A stretch of DNA of 64,000 nt, taken from NCBI GenBank assembly GCA_005656395.1, contig SRSI01000046.1, positions 806,001 to 870,000 on the forward strand, read 5' to 3'. The notes under the pieces were generated by a model. It had not been told where the DNA came from. It made no database searches and saw only the letters and a list, made by a program, of their open reading frames with translations. Position numbers and translations under genes: made by a program. Within the stretch, counting starts at the first letter, position 1, and every line of letters begins with the position of its first letter. This DNA comes from Strongyloides papillosus (Eukaryota; Nematoda; Chromadorea; Rhabditida; Strongyloididae). Positions 25,131 to 37,443 of this stretch are shown here, piece after piece.

Positions 25131-27276
25131 ATGGCTTGGGTTAACAATCTAAGAAACTGGCAAAGATTTAAAGATTCACATGAATATATGAAACAGGTAA
25201 TAAACTATTTCTAGGTTCTAACATTAAATTTAGGTGTATGGTGATCCAAATGCTCATTTAGAAAGGTCTGCTGAAACAAAATTTGTTACAGATCGTGAGT
25301 ATTGGGGTAATTTTGGGTATGGTGAGTGTTTTAACTCCACATCTACTGAGGTACAATGTGAAATAATACAGGGTGAATTTGATCCCTCAACATTGCCATA
25401 TGAAAAAAGAATGGCATGGCATTTCCGAGAATTCTGTTATAAAACATCAGCTCATGGGATACCAATGATAGGACAGGCACCAAATAAGTATTATCGTACT
25501 GCATGGATAATACTTTTTTTAGGATGTATGATAATGTTATATCAAAATGCACAGTCAGTACTTGAAAAGTACAACAAAAATGAAAAAATTGTTGATATTG
25601 AGCTAAAATTTGATACTGCTCCTTTTCCAACAATAACACTGTGCAATTTAAATCCATATAAAGCGTCTGTTGCCAAAAGTATTGATCTTGTAGCTAGGAC
25701 ATTATCAGCATTTGATGGAGCTATGAATAAGGCAGGTGGAATTGTAAGTGAGAAAAGGAAAAAAAGAAAGACTGTTGACATGACAGCTGGACATCTTTTT
25801 GAGCCAGGTTACTCAAAATGTGATTGTAGTGGGTCATCTGAAGAAGAGTCATTTGAAGATGGATTTGAATGTGAAGGCAATAAGTTCAAGTTACTGACAC
25901 CGACAAGTAAAGAAGATAAGTGTGTATGTGCTTTTGATAGAGCCTCTAAAGATACATGGCCATGTTATTTGGAAGATAAATGGATTAAATCTGAATGTTT
26001 ATCATGTGATGATCATGCTGTTTGTAAAAAAGAAATTGACTTAAATTTTAAAAAAAATGGAAAAAAACATCCTTGTCTATGTGCACCTATTGGTGAATTT
26101 TGTGTAGCATACGATGATAAAACACCAATATTAGAGATATGGGAATTTTTATCTGGTGGTACACCAACAGAAGATCCTGGTTTCGTAGAAGCTATGGGTT
26201 TTTCAGGAATGACTGATGAAGTAGCTATTGTTACAAAAGCCAAAGAAAATATTATGTTTGCAATGGCAACACTATCGATGGATGAAAGGAAAGTTCTATC
26301 AACAACAAAAAGAGAATTAATTCATAAATGTTCATTTAATGGAGCAGCTTGTGATATAGATAATGATTTTATTACTCATGTTGATCCAACATATGGTTCT
26401 TGTTTTACTTATAATTATGATAGAACTAAAAACTTGACATCTATTCGTGCCGGACCAATGTATGGTTTAAGAATGTTAGTATATGTTAATGCATCTGAAT
26501 ATATGCCAACAACTGAAGCAACTGGTGTAAGGTTAACTATACATGATAAAGAAGAATTTCCTTTTCCAGATACTTTTGGTTACTCGGCCCCAACGGGATA
26601 TATAAGTTCATTTGGATTAAGATTAAGAAAAATGACAAGATTACCTGCACCATATGGAGATTGTGTACCAGATGGGAAGACAAAAGATTATATTTACGAT
26701 GAGTATGAGTATACAGTTGAAGGTTGTTATCGTTCATGTTTCCAACAATTAGTACTCAAAGATTGCCTTTGTGGTGATCCACGTTTTCCTGTTCCAGATG
26801 GAACAACTCATTGTCAGGCAACTGATCCAGTTGCACGTAAATGTTTAGATGAGAAATCAAAAGAACTTGGTGGTGTTCATGGTTCTTTTAGATGTCGTTG
26901 TCAACAACCTTGTAAACAAAGTATATATTCTGTAACATACTCAGCAGCAAAATGGCCATCTTTATCATTACAAATTCAATTAGGAGCATGTAATGGAACT
27001 AATGAGGAATGTAATAAACATTATAAAGAAAATGGTGCTATGGTTGAGGTATTCTATGAACAGTTAAATTATGAAATGTTAACAGAATCAGAGGCTTATG
27101 GATTTGTAAATCTTTTAGCTGATTTTGGTGGTCAACTTGGTTTATGGTGTGGTGTTTCTTTTTTAACATGTTTTGAAATCTTAGATTTTCTATTTCATAC
27201 AATTTGTCTTATTGCACGACATAATTATGAAAAAATAAAAAGCAAGTTTATGAAAAAGAAAGACGATCTTTTTTAA
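25131..27276 (+). CDS. mec-4: DEG/ENaC channel subunit, MEC-4-like (touch receptor)
   Basis: Exon 1 (25131-25196, 22 codons) joins exon 2 (25234-27276) across a 37-bp intron, giving 702 aa. The N terminus ([32 protein letters not shown]) and first membrane helix (about 111-128) match MEC-4-type degenerins. A large cysteine-rich extracellular domain follows, and then the pre-TM2 segment [16 protein letters not shown] and TM2 (about 651-682) with the G-L-W-C-G-V-S pore sequence. Ala643 occupies the position whose replacement by bulky residues makes MEC-4 degenerate neurons; here it is the normal small residue. MEC-4 forms an amiloride-sensitive sodium channel in touch neurons together with MEC-10. 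The extracellular variable region is shorter than in C. elegans (768 aa in total there). MEC-10 is the alternative, but similarity to MEC-4 looks stronger throughout. Confidence 0.9.
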
Positions 27277-27397
27277 CAATAATTTTTATTCATTATTTAT
27301 GATGTATAAATATGATTATATTGTAAAATAAATAATATTGCAAAATAAATTCTAAGATTTGGTATTCAAAATTCTATTTACACATATATACAATTTT

Positions 27398-29400
27398 TTA
27401 TACTAAGTTCTCATTTGTTGGAACTTCAACGGGTAAATCAGAAGAATAAGATTGTTCTTTTATTCGGTTTAAAGCATGTATTACAGCAAATGGAAGGTGA
27501 TCCAAAGCTACCCGAGCATTTAAGTGAATTTCAGATAGACACTCTGGTGTAATCCAACGCCATTGAGCTGTATCTTTGTCGGATTGGATGTGAAGTAATT
27601 GACCGGGTGGATATAAATGTATTCGATCTGCTTGGTATGTTGTATGACGCATACTTATACGAGTTTCTGTAATTGGTTCTTCAATAAGATCATCACCTGC
27701 AATTGAAGGATATTCAATATTATCATTAAAGAATGGTACATTGTTAGATCTTTGGTAATCATCACTAACATGAATCCTTTCATTCCTAAGAATAAGTTTA
27801 AATACTCCTTTAGTTAATATTTCATATTTTTTCATTCTTGTCCTATATAATTCTTCTTCTATAGCACATTTTAATTTAAACAAACTATGATATGACATTC
27901 TTGGAACAATATCCTCACCAACAATTATTGATAAAACAGAATCTTTTAGATATTTTCTTCCTTCTTTATCTAAAACACATCCAGGTGGTGAGATGGCGTA
28001 ACATTTGATATTTCTTGAATATTTTTGTTTTAATAATAATGTTAATAATGCCCCAACTCCCCCTCCTAAACTATGTCCTGTAATAACAAGATCATATGAT
28101 GGATAATCACTGAATGATTTATCGAGAATTTGTGAGTCATCTAATTTTGTTAAAATATCTTTTGCAACAAGTAACATTCCTTTATGTGCTCTAACTTTAA
28201 TTTCATCACCTTCAATAGTATTATCTGAATGAACATCTAATGAAATAACATCTTCATGTAAAGAGAGATCTGTAACAAAGTCATGGATAGATGCAGATCC
28301 GCGAACAGCAATTATAATAGAATTTGTTTGATGATCAAGGCAAACGATAAAAGGAATTTTAAATATCAAATTTTCGAAACTAACAAATAGTAAATCTTCC
28401 TTTTTAATTCCTGTTAACATTAAAAATGCTTTTACATTCAATTCTAATTTCCTCATTTCTTCCTCTTCATCCTCAAACTCACTTTCTTTTTTTGAACAAC
28501 ATCCACAGCAATTAGCATTTTTAATAAATTGCCAAAGTACTTTTCTATTTGAATTAAGAGCTATGAAACTTGTCCAACCATATACTGCAAATGCAAATTC
28601 AGTAAATCTATTTGTTTTACCAATGTTACTTATCTCCATCCATTCTGGAACTTCATTATTTTCAATTAATTCATATGGAGATTCTCTTCTATCAATATTA
28701 TTTAAATATAAAACAAGACCTGCTAGAATGTCAGAGATAACAAAATCGTTATCTAAGAAAAATGCTGTTAAAATATCTGCAACCTCATCTAATGCATTGT
28801 TTATTTCATGATCATTAACCAATCGCAAATATTTTAATATTTGCTTTAAAGTTTTTTTATTCTCAGTAGCATAATAGTCTAAATTTTTATTACCATGCTT
28901 ACTAAAAACCAGTAAGACACCAATTGCAAAGACAAACAACAGAATAATTTCTAATACCAATGCTACCAATATTATTATTTTAGCATCACAATTATCTTTT
29001 CGATCTATAAAAAGGAATACACTTGCAACACCTGTGCAAATTCCCTCTAAAATGAAGAAAAACATTTTCATGTATAGTAATTTTGATACATTTTTTCTTT
29101 TCTCAACCTCCAAAATTGTTCCTTTTCCTGCTTCAATTGTTAAAAATGCACATATTATGATGGTACAAAAATTTAAAACAAGAAGGAATGCAAAAGCTTT
29201 AAAATATCGTGCTTCTTCACATAACTTAAAATTGTACAAGCTCTGCAATATTAGCATTATTAAAAACCTAAAATGTATGTCATTCATCTACTATTAAATA
29301 CATACCAAAAAACTCTAATAAAACATTCCAAAAATCCAGGAAAAACTAAGTCATCCGAAGCAATATTCCATCTCCTCCCAAATGCTATTAAAGCAGGCAT
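27398..29400 (-). CDS. sn-1-specific diacylglycerol lipase (DAGL)
   Basis: Two exons (29400-29306, 29267-27398) with a 38-bp intron give 654 aa, close to DAGL-beta. The N terminus ([18 protein letters not shown]) matches the conserved DAGL start, and four hydrophobic helices follow within the first ~150 residues. The class 3 lipase core has the nucleophile elbow GHSLGGG with Ser431, the Asp in GEDIVPR, and a C-terminal LDHLPF motif that corresponds to the catalytic-His region of DAGL. The [10 protein letters not shown] segment before it is also typical. A Cys-rich cytosolic loop (NCCGCCSKK) is present, as in DAGL-alpha. The enzyme releases 2-arachidonoylglycerol-type monoacylglycerols from diacylglycerol at the plasma membrane. 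It is arranged head-to-head with the PPM1G-like gene. Confidence 0.93.
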
Positions 29401-30887
29401 AAGTGATATAGAAAGTGTACCAAAAAATATTCTTAATTTTACAAAATAACTTTTAGAATGTAGATATATATAATATTCTCACTTAACTTTATAGTTATTT
29501 GATATCAATATTTCTACTTTTTGTTATTGCATCTACAAAAAAAAATATTACATATTATTAAAAAAAATGTTAAAAATAATCAAAAGTTTATATTATTCAT
29601 ATTATTTTGTGAATTGTAGTCATTCGATATAACAAAATGACGTAGTATATAAAAATAAAATGTAATGCCAACACTCAACTGAAAAAAAAATAAATATTTT
29701 TAAAATAATATAATTTTAAAGGATTACCTAAACAAATCATTTTAACTTTTTTAATCTACTTTGATAATAATATTAATGATAATCCTTTTCTATACAAAAC
29801 TTTTGAATGACATATGAAATGGAACACATTGTTATTATATAAATAAAACAGATGATAAAATGAAGTAAAAAAATCACCCTAATACAAAATTAGTTTACAC
29901 ACTTTGCTAATGTTTTAAAATATTGCAAGGCGATAGAATTTTATTCTTAATGACAATTAAATTTAAAGAATGACAAATTACTTACACTTGATAAAAAAAA
30001 GTTGATGAAATAAAATTGTGATAGTTTTAATGAAACTAACTTCACAAATTTTTTTAAATTTATAGAAAAATATATAGTAGTTAGAATAATATAAAAGATT
30101 TCTGCAAAATAATTGTTTACGAAACTAAAATATTATCAAAAAAATGGGTTACTTATATTATGCTATGCATTTATATTGGAACAATTTTAGCATATGTAAA
30201 ATATCGAGTTATCAAGCCAACATTTTTCCATAAAAAGAGTGAAATTTAAGGGGAAATCAGCTCAACAAATATAAATATTATCAAAAAAATTTAATGGTAT
30301 ATTTTTCATATATTTATAATGATAACCTAATTTTATTTCTATAATTAAAGATTATGTTTACTTTTTAAAAAGATAAATATAAGTCAATCAAATAAATAGC
30401 AAACAAGTACCTTGGATATATGATATATTACATTAATTTAGCTTTAATTCTTAATCTCCGCCCTAGGCTAAATCTAAACGGATTAGAACACATATTCTTA
30501 GTCATAAGTATGTAAGAAAATAGTTACATCCCTGTGTTCAGATATAATAATTGCCATTAAAGGGACATTACTCATGTTTTCTTTTGGATAAGTGCGTACG
30601 TGAATTTTGTCCTAGGAAGAAAGTTTGTAGACGTTATATCTTGTAGCGAGAGCAAATTACCCCGTCGTCCTCGAGAGTAAATGCTTCACCTTTACTCTTG
30701 AAATACGTATTTATAAGGGTATATTAAATCTCATGTATTATTTAAAAAATAATTCATTTTGTCAGCTTATTTTGGTAAATATTTAAAAGTATTCGAACTG
30801 TTGCTAATTTTTTTTACTTTTAAATTAAATATTTTAATTAAAATTAAGTCTTTCTCTGTTTTTAGACTAAATAATCCGTTTCATATA
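29401..30887. other. Divergent promoter region of DAGL and PPM1G genes
   Basis: A 1.5-kb spacer between divergent genes. Most is AT-rich, but 30440-30720 is visibly richer in GC than its surroundings and contains a good hairpin (see 30671-30701). A TTTTTAG acceptor at about 30858-30864 lies 23 bases before the PPM1G-like ATG and could be a trans-splice or 5' UTR splice site. Confidence 0.45.
30671..30701. other. Inverted repeat able to form an 11-bp stem
   Basis: TCGAGAGTAAA and TTTACTCTTGA pair over 11 positions with a single G-U and a 9-nt loop (TGCTTCACC). It lies in the GC-richer patch upstream of the PPM1G-like start. Whether it is an RNA structure, a protein site or chance is unknown. 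Confidence 0.4.
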
Positions 30888-32282
30888 ATGGGTGCGTATT
30901 TAGACCGTCCTATAACTGAATCACATTATGATTATGGAAAAAATGATAAGATTAAGTATGTTGCTGCAAGTATGCAAGGCTGGAGAACCGAACAAGAAGA
31001 TGCACACAATGCAATTTTAGATTTGGAAAAAGACATTCATATGTTTGCTGTATATGATGGCCATGGAGGTAAAGATGTTTCTACATACACTGCAGATCAT
31101 TTTCCACAGTTTCTCATTCAACAGGACAATTGGAAAAGTGGGAATTTCAGTAACGCTTTGATCGAGGGTTTTATTTCATTTGATAATGTTCTAAGGCAAC
31201 CAGATGTTTTGAAAATATTAAGTAGTATTGCACAGAAACAATGTTCGTCAGAGAATGGCATGGATAACGATAGTGATGAATCTAAAGATTTGGCTAATGA
31301 GTCAGGAATGAAAATAGAAGATGTTCTTCAACGTTACGGAGTTCAATTAAATAAGGCAGGAATAACTACTGAAGATCTTGTGGATCAAGCAAATGCATTT
31401 TTGCAAAAGAAAATTATGGAAAGAGAAGAGAACGAAAGAAATGAAGCAGAAATTGGTAAGAAAAGGGCACCACCTCCACTAGAAAATAAACCTGCAAAGA
31501 TTATAAAGTTAGATGATATCGATGACAAATCAGAATCATCTAATGATTCAGACTATGATGACGACAAGGCAGCTGAAGATGCTGAAGAGGAGTTGTCTGA
31601 TGAGGAAAATGCAGAAGATGAGGAGAATGAGGATGAATGTAGTGCTGATGAATTAGATGAAGAAGAAGACTTTTCGAATGTAGGACCAGAGACACCTGGT
31701 TTAGATTCAGGTACAACTGCTTGTGTCGTTGTTATACACAAAGAAAATATAATAGTTGCAAACGCCGGTGATTCTCGCGCAGTTTTGTGCAGAGATGGGA
31801 AAGCAATTGAATTGTCTTTTGATCACAAACCAGAGGATGAGAGTGAAAAAAGCAGAATTGTAAAGGCAGGTGGTACAATATCTGCAGATGGCCGTGTAAA
31901 TGGTGGCCTTAATTTGTCTCGAGCTTTAGGGGATCACAATTATAAACAAAATCATGAATTACCACTAGAAGATCAAATGATTTCTGCTAAGCCTGATATT
32001 ATTGAAGATAAAATCACAGATCAAGATAACTTTTTAGTTATTGCCTGTGATGGTATTTGGAATTCGATGTCAAGCCAAGAAGTAGTAGATTTTGTCAAAG
32101 ATTTATGGGGCAAAGAAACTTTAAAACAAATTTGTGACAAGATAATGGCAAATTGTCTTGCCGATAATACAGATGGTGACGGTACAGGATGTGATAACAT
32201 GACAGTTATTATAATTGACTTAAAAAATACTACTGAGTTGGGTCAATTCGAGAAAACTGAAGGTACTAAGAAAATTGAGTAA
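30888..32282 (+). CDS. ppm-1.G: PPM1G-like metal-dependent protein phosphatase (PP2C)
   Basis: The 464-aa protein starts at the ATG at 30888. That choice is supported because MGAYL opens PPM1G proteins and Gly2 is a potential N-myristoylation site; the longer open frame upstream begins without support. PP2C motifs occur in order: RTEQEDAH (33-40), VYDGHGG (55-61), then a long acidic insert of Asp/Glu/Ser (about 205-265) that is the hallmark of PPM1G. After it come DSGTTA, NAGDSRAVL, DHKPED, GRVNGGLNLSRALGDH and ACDGIWNSMSSQEVV. The final GDGTGCDNMT carries the last metal-binding Asp. PPM1G is a Mn/Mg-dependent Ser/Thr phosphatase linked to splicing and histone exchange; the acidic insert is thought to bind basic substrates. 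Confidence 0.94.
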   Translation: MGAYLDRPITESHYDYGKNDKIKYVAASMQGWRTEQEDAHNAILDLEKDIHMFAVYDGHGGKDVSTYTADHFPQFLIQQDNWKSGNFSNALIEGFISFDNVLRQPDVLKILSSIAQKQCSSENGMDNDSDESKDLANESGMKIEDVLQRYGVQLNKAGITTEDLVDQANAFLQKKIMEREENERNEAEIGKKRAPPPLENKPAKIIKLDDIDDKSESSNDSDYDDDKAAEDAEEELSDEENAEDEENEDECSADELDEEEDFSNVGPETPGLDSGTTACVVVIHKENIIVANAGDSRAVLCRDGKAIELSFDHKPEDESEKSRIVKAGGTISADGRVNGGLNLSRALGDHNYKQNHELPLEDQMISAKPDIIEDKITDQDNFLVIACDGIWNSMSSQEVVDFVKDLWGKETLKQICDKIMANCLADNTDGDGTGCDNMTVIIIDLKNTTELGQFEKTEGTKKIE

Positions 32283-32402
32283 CGTAGAGGTTTAATGTAT
32301 ATCGATCTCTTTTATTATTACTTACTTTTTTGTTCTCTTTTTTTTATTTTATTTATATAAACACTAACAATTTACTATAAAAACTCGATTTCCTAATATA
32401 AT

Positions 32403-32813
32403 TTATTTTTTATCTGAAAATTTTGTTTTTATTCCGTGTTTCTCGAAGAAATCAGTGATCTCGCCATCTTTGTGCATTTGAACAAGGATATCGCTTCCTC
32501 CAATAAACTCTTTATCAACATAGACTTGAGGAATTGTTGGCCACTCAGAAAATTGCTTTATACCTTCTCTTAATTCACTATCTTCTAAGACATTATATCC
32601 TTTAAATGGAACTTCATGATAATCAAGAACAAGTTTAACATTTCTTGAGAAACCACATAATGGTTCATCAGCTGTACCTTTCATAAAGACGACAACTTTA
32701 TCTTTATTGAGGTATCCTTGAATTCTGTCCTTTAATTCTTGAGATAAAGTTGATGTGCTACCAAAACGAGAAACAGATTTAGTAAAGTTAACAATCCTAA
32801 GTGTCCGAAGCAT
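32403..32813 (-). CDS. glrx-5: Monothiol glutaredoxin 5, mitochondrial
   Basis: An intronless 136-aa protein. The first ~25 residues are basic and hydroxylated without acids, fitting a mitochondrial presequence. The monothiol active site CGFS follows VVFMKGTADEPL, and the WPTIPQVYV cis-Pro loop and GGSDI motif bind glutathione. GLRX5 transfers [2Fe-2S] clusters in mitochondrial iron-sulfur assembly. It lies 178 bp downstream of the PP4 gene on the same strand, close enough to suggest joint transcription, though this is not proven. Confidence 0.95.
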   Translation of the reverse strand: MLRTLRIVNFTKSVSRFGSTSTLSQELKDRIQGYLNKDKVVVFMKGTADEPLCGFSRNVKLVLDYHEVPFKGYNVLEDSELREGIKQFSEWPTIPQVYVDKEFIGGSDILVQMHKDGEITDFFEKHGIKTKFSDKK

Positions 32814-32991
32814 AATGAATTCCTAAAAGATATAAAAAAATAAAGGAAAGGATTCTCCCTATGTTAAAATATATCCGAAACAAAACGGCATAACATAATC
32901 AACATAACGTAGACTAACTTTTATTAAAAATTAACCTTAGTAATAAAATACCGAGTTGACATACATATAATTATTGTTCATTTTGTAATAA

Positions 32992-34143
32992 TTACAAAAA
33001 ATAATCTGGCGTTGGCTTTTTAGCAGGTGCACCTCTATTCTCCTGAGGGGCAGCTTCAAATACTGTAAAATCTCTATCTAGACTTTCAGATAATTCCATA
33101 ATAGCTGCAACATTACCACAACGATAACAATAATTTGGAGCTGACCATACAGTACAGACAGTTTCTTTAAAATGATATTTATAACCTTCCATAACCAATT
33201 GATGGGCACGGCATATAAGTTCTATTTGATTTTCGTGACAGAATTTTTCTGTGACATCATTCCCAAAAAGGTATCCAGCACCTCTTGGTGACATTTGAAA
33301 TCCATTACCTTCCTCAGGGTCACTCCACAGTAAATCACACATTGGACCATCATGAGGTACCTCCTGTCTTCTATCAATTGGCCTTATTGCATCAATATGT
33401 GATATTGCTGGAGATAAACCTCCATGAACACAAAAAACTTTATTACTAACAATAGCAGCTAGGGCAAGGCAATCAAAAACTTCTGTGCACATCTTCCAAA
33501 CTGAAGCATTACCATACTTCCTCATGCACTCATCATAAAATCCATAGACCTATAAAATATATGATATTTCCAAAATAAATATTTACCTGAGTGATCTGCC
33601 GAGATTCATGATTACCTAAAAATGTTATAAAAAAATTAACTATTATTTTTAACTAAAACCACCTCTTATGAGAATTATGCGATCTGGATATCGTACTTTT
33701 AAAGCGAGTAAAAGAAGAAATGTCTCTACAGAATAAAAACCCCGATCAACAAAATCTCCTAGAAAAAGATAATTAGTTTCTGGAACCCGTCCACCAACAC
33801 GAAACAATTCCTTAAGATCATAAAATTGACCATGAATGTCTCCACAAATCTGTAGTATATATTATTAATATTTTTGTATGTTTTATTTATAAACTAACAG
33901 TTACAGGAGCATCTACACATTGCACATTGGATTCTTGAATTAAAATTTCTTTTGCTTTGGCACATAACACTTTGACATCAGATTCGGGAATTAATTTACA
34001 ATCAAACAGTGTTTCAATTTGCCTAAAAAATAGAGGTATTAAAAAATTCAAGTAATATGTGATTGTTCTTACTTGTCAATGTCACTCAATTTGGGTCCAG
34101 CTATTGAAGTAGAAGACAAATATTCATCGATCTCAGAAAGCAT
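32992..34143 (-). CDS. pph-4: Ser/Thr protein phosphatase 4 catalytic subunit
   Basis: Five exons: 34143-34073, 34022-33899, 33849-33663, 33615-33587 and 33549-32992, with introns of 50, 49, 47 and 37 bp. All have GT-AG ends and phase agrees throughout, giving 322 aa. One exon is only 29 bp. Metal-binding and catalytic signatures appear in order: GDIHGQ, GDFVDRG, RGNHESR, HGGLSP, RAHQ and [11 protein letters not shown]. The C terminus PDYFL is the PP2A/PP4-type tail that is carboxymethylated. [15 protein letters not shown] and the PSKKP-like end ([12 protein letters not shown]) favour PP4 over PP2A or PP6. PP4 acts in centrosome maturation and meiosis in nematodes. The N terminus is about 15 residues longer than human PPP4C. 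Confidence 0.95.
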
Positions 34144-34995
34144 TCTATTTTATTAACATTAATTGTGACTATTTATCAAAAGTAGACAAAAAACAATTGA
34201 AAGATTATCTTCAAAGAAATTTCAATTTTTATCCGCGTTTACATATGCTACAATACTTATAAACGCTATACCACAAGGACATCCTATTAAGAGATATTTC
34301 AAATTATATTTGGTAGTAAGAAAAGAAAGAAGAACATTCCGGCAAATTATTTTTTGACTTCTACAATTAATTATTTGATCGAAATTAAGAAATAACTGTG
34401 AGATTTATTTACCTGTTTAAGAATAGTTAATAATATGTTGTCTAAATAATTTCTGGGGGATTTTATAAAAATCGATTGCAGATCTTAGAAAATCTTTACA
34501 TTAATGATAATTTAAGACATATATTCTGTAAACAATCATAATTTTCTGAGCATTATTATCAATTTTTCTGTGCACTTTTATGTTTGTATTCAACTTTTTT
34601 TCAAAGTAATAAATTTAAAAAGCCAATATTTACTTTGTTTTAATGGTATCTAAGTAAAAATATTCAAATTTAGTGAAACCAAATAATGATTTGTAGAACA
34701 AAATAATGTTGTTGTTAACTACAATTTCTAAGAAAATGTCATGTGTTTATAGTAAGAGACATTCTCCGAGTGCATCCATACTCTTTAAGTTATTAATATT
34801 CTTCTTTATCTTATTTTTTTTTAAATTTCTTAGTAACATTTTATCAGTCACTCCTGTCAAGATATTTCATTAGAGAAATGTCTATATAATACCTTATCAT
34901 ATGGTTGTATCAAACATAAATATGTTTGCGTTTCATATGATTAATATACAATCCATCTGATACTATTGGATTTCACTTATTTTTTTAAAAGCTAG
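34144..34995. other. Divergent intergenic region
   Basis: Spacer of 852 bp between the PP4 and calpain-7 starts; AT-rich, with nothing recognised. Confidence 0.4.
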
Positions 34996-37163
34996 ATGTC
35001 GTCGTTAAGAAATTCTGTTGCGAGAGCAATAGCTCTTGATGAGAGCGGTGATTATGAAAAAGCTATTGAATCATACGTTCAGTGCATTGATATTATTATG
35101 AACGAGGTATGCTTTTCTTTTTAGTTATTTTTCTAATGAAATTTAAGATGAAAAATGAGAAAGATAACAAGAAAAAAGATGATATGAGAAAAAAAATTGA
35201 AAGTTTTATCAAAAGAGCAGAACATTTAAAATTAGAATTAAAAAAAAGCACTATATCAGATGATATGTTTCCCGCAGTTCCAAATGATGAATTAGTAGCT
35301 ACATCTCCATCTGAATTTAAAAGTGAAGTAAATCATACTCCATCATCAAATGACCTACTATCAAAAGAAGAAATAGCTGTCCTTATGGAAACATCATTGA
35401 TAAATGGAGTTAAGTATGTTCCATTTATGGATATTGATTTAAAAGAAAAATTTGTTGGTAATGGGAAATTTAAAGATCCGGATGGTTTATTAAAATTGGC
35501 ATTGAAACAAAAAGAACGATTAAAGGGATGGAAAAGAGTTAGTGAAATATCACCAAAACCAGTAATTATTGATAAAATTGATTGTAAATCTGTGAAGCAA
35601 ACAGTTGTGTCTGACTGTAGTTTTGTCGCTTCTTTAAGTATCACGTCAGAGTATGAAAATAAATTTAAAAAACAATTGATAACCAAGATTTTGTACCCAC
35701 AAAAGAATGGAATCCCTATTTATAATCCATATGGAAAATATATGGTTCAATTATATATAAATGGTATTAAACGAAAAGTTATCATTGACGATTTACTACC
35801 TGTCGGTGAAAATGGGAAGTTACTTTGTTCAATGTCAAAGAATTCAAATGAATTTTGGATATCATTAATTGAAAAAGCCTATATGAAAGTTATGGGTGGC
35901 TATGATTTTCCTGGTTCCTCTTCAAATATTGATATGTATGCGCTAACTGGTTGGATTCCTGAAAGAAGTCCACTTAAAACCACTGATCCTGACAACCCTG
36001 TTGACAATGAATTAGTTTTTAACAAACTTTTTCATAGATATCACCAAGGTCATTGTCTCATTACTGTATCAACAGGAAAACTGTCTAAAGAAGAACAAGA
36101 AAGAACAGGACTAGTTGAACTTCATGCGTATGCTGTTTTAGATTTAAGAGAAATTGATGGGACAAAATTGTTGAAATTAAAAAATCCTTGGACACATTTT
36201 GAGTGGAAAGGAAATTACTCAGATACAGATACTGAGCATTGGACTCCACGGTTGATGAAAGCTTTAGACTACGATCCTAAATCTAGTCAAAATAATGATG
36301 ATGGCATTTTTTGGATTGATTACAAATCACTTATTCATTTCTTCGATGTTTTTTATATAAATTGGGATCCAAATATTTTCCCATTTAAAGGAGTTATTCA
36401 CGATTCGTGGAGTGCTGGAACTGGGCCTGTTAAAGACTTGTATACTGTTAGTCAAAACCCTCAATACACATTGGATGTTTTCCCAGAATATGAAACAACA
36501 TCTATATGGATTCTTTTATCTCGTCACATTACAGAAATCAGTGATTTTGAAGACAACAAAGAATATATCACCGTTATTGTATATGAGGGAGGAAATAAAA
36601 TTTATTTACCATTTGATGTTAAACCAATTCACAATGGAGCACGGATTAATTCTCCACATTATTTGGGTCAATTATTAATAAAAGGAAAGGGTCCTAAAAA
36701 ATATACACTTGTTGTAGCACAATATGAAAAATCAAAAACAATATTATATTCATTGAGAGTTTTTTCAACAGCTAAGATTAAACTGAAAAAAATTATTTCT
36801 CAGTATAAATTTAATGAAAAATTGAATGGGATGTGGAGTAGTAATGAATCAGAGAACAAATCATCGTTCTTAATTGTTTTAGATGACTCATCTGATAAGA
36901 ATAATTTGGTTTTTGAGATCAAAGCACCTAAACAATATCATGCTTCTATTTATCTACGTTTAGTTTCACTTAAAAGACCGACTCATAATTCATTTGAAAC
37001 TGCCTCTTGTGATAAATATAGAAATGGATATAATGTTCTAGAATTGAAAGACGTACCATCAGGAACATTTAAGATTGAAGCTAAGACGTATACCGAAAAT
37101 CAAAATGGACCATTTTTCTTATCAATTCAATCATCTTGTAAATTTAGAACAAAACCAGCTTAA
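34996..37163 (+). CDS. Calpain-7 (PalB-like) cysteine protease with one MIT domain
   Basis: Exons 34996-35106 and 35148-37163 with a 41-bp intron give 708 aa. Exon 1 plus the start of exon 2 form a MIT domain (about residues 1-75), which binds ESCRT-III tails. The protease core has Cys194 in SDCSFVAS, His363 in LHAYAVLD and Asn383 in KNPW, the full calpain triad. Nearby SLIEKAYMKVMGGYDFPGSSSNID is nearly invariant in calpain-7 proteins. Two C2-like beta-rich domains fill the rest, ending in GPFFL. Calpain-7 usually has two MIT repeats; only one is visible here. An upstream AG (35123) cannot be the acceptor because it leads to an immediate stop. No EF-hand domain is present, as expected for this atypical calpain. 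Confidence 0.94.
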
Positions 37164-37443
37164 AGTATTTTTTTGACAATGATTAATGTTATTTTAATGT
37201 ATTGATAAAGTTTAAAAAATATGTTGCATTTATTTTTGCTACGAAGATTAATGTAGTATTATAATAATGGATGTTTTCTTCTGAAATCACCAGCTGTTCA
37301 TACAACACTCGTGATTATAGTTGAGATATTTCTTTTATGATTAATTGTTATAATATAAACTTAAGAAATATATTCATATTTACCATTTAATATTAAAATA
37401 AACTTATATAAATAGCATTTATTTTCTTCAAATTATCAAAATA

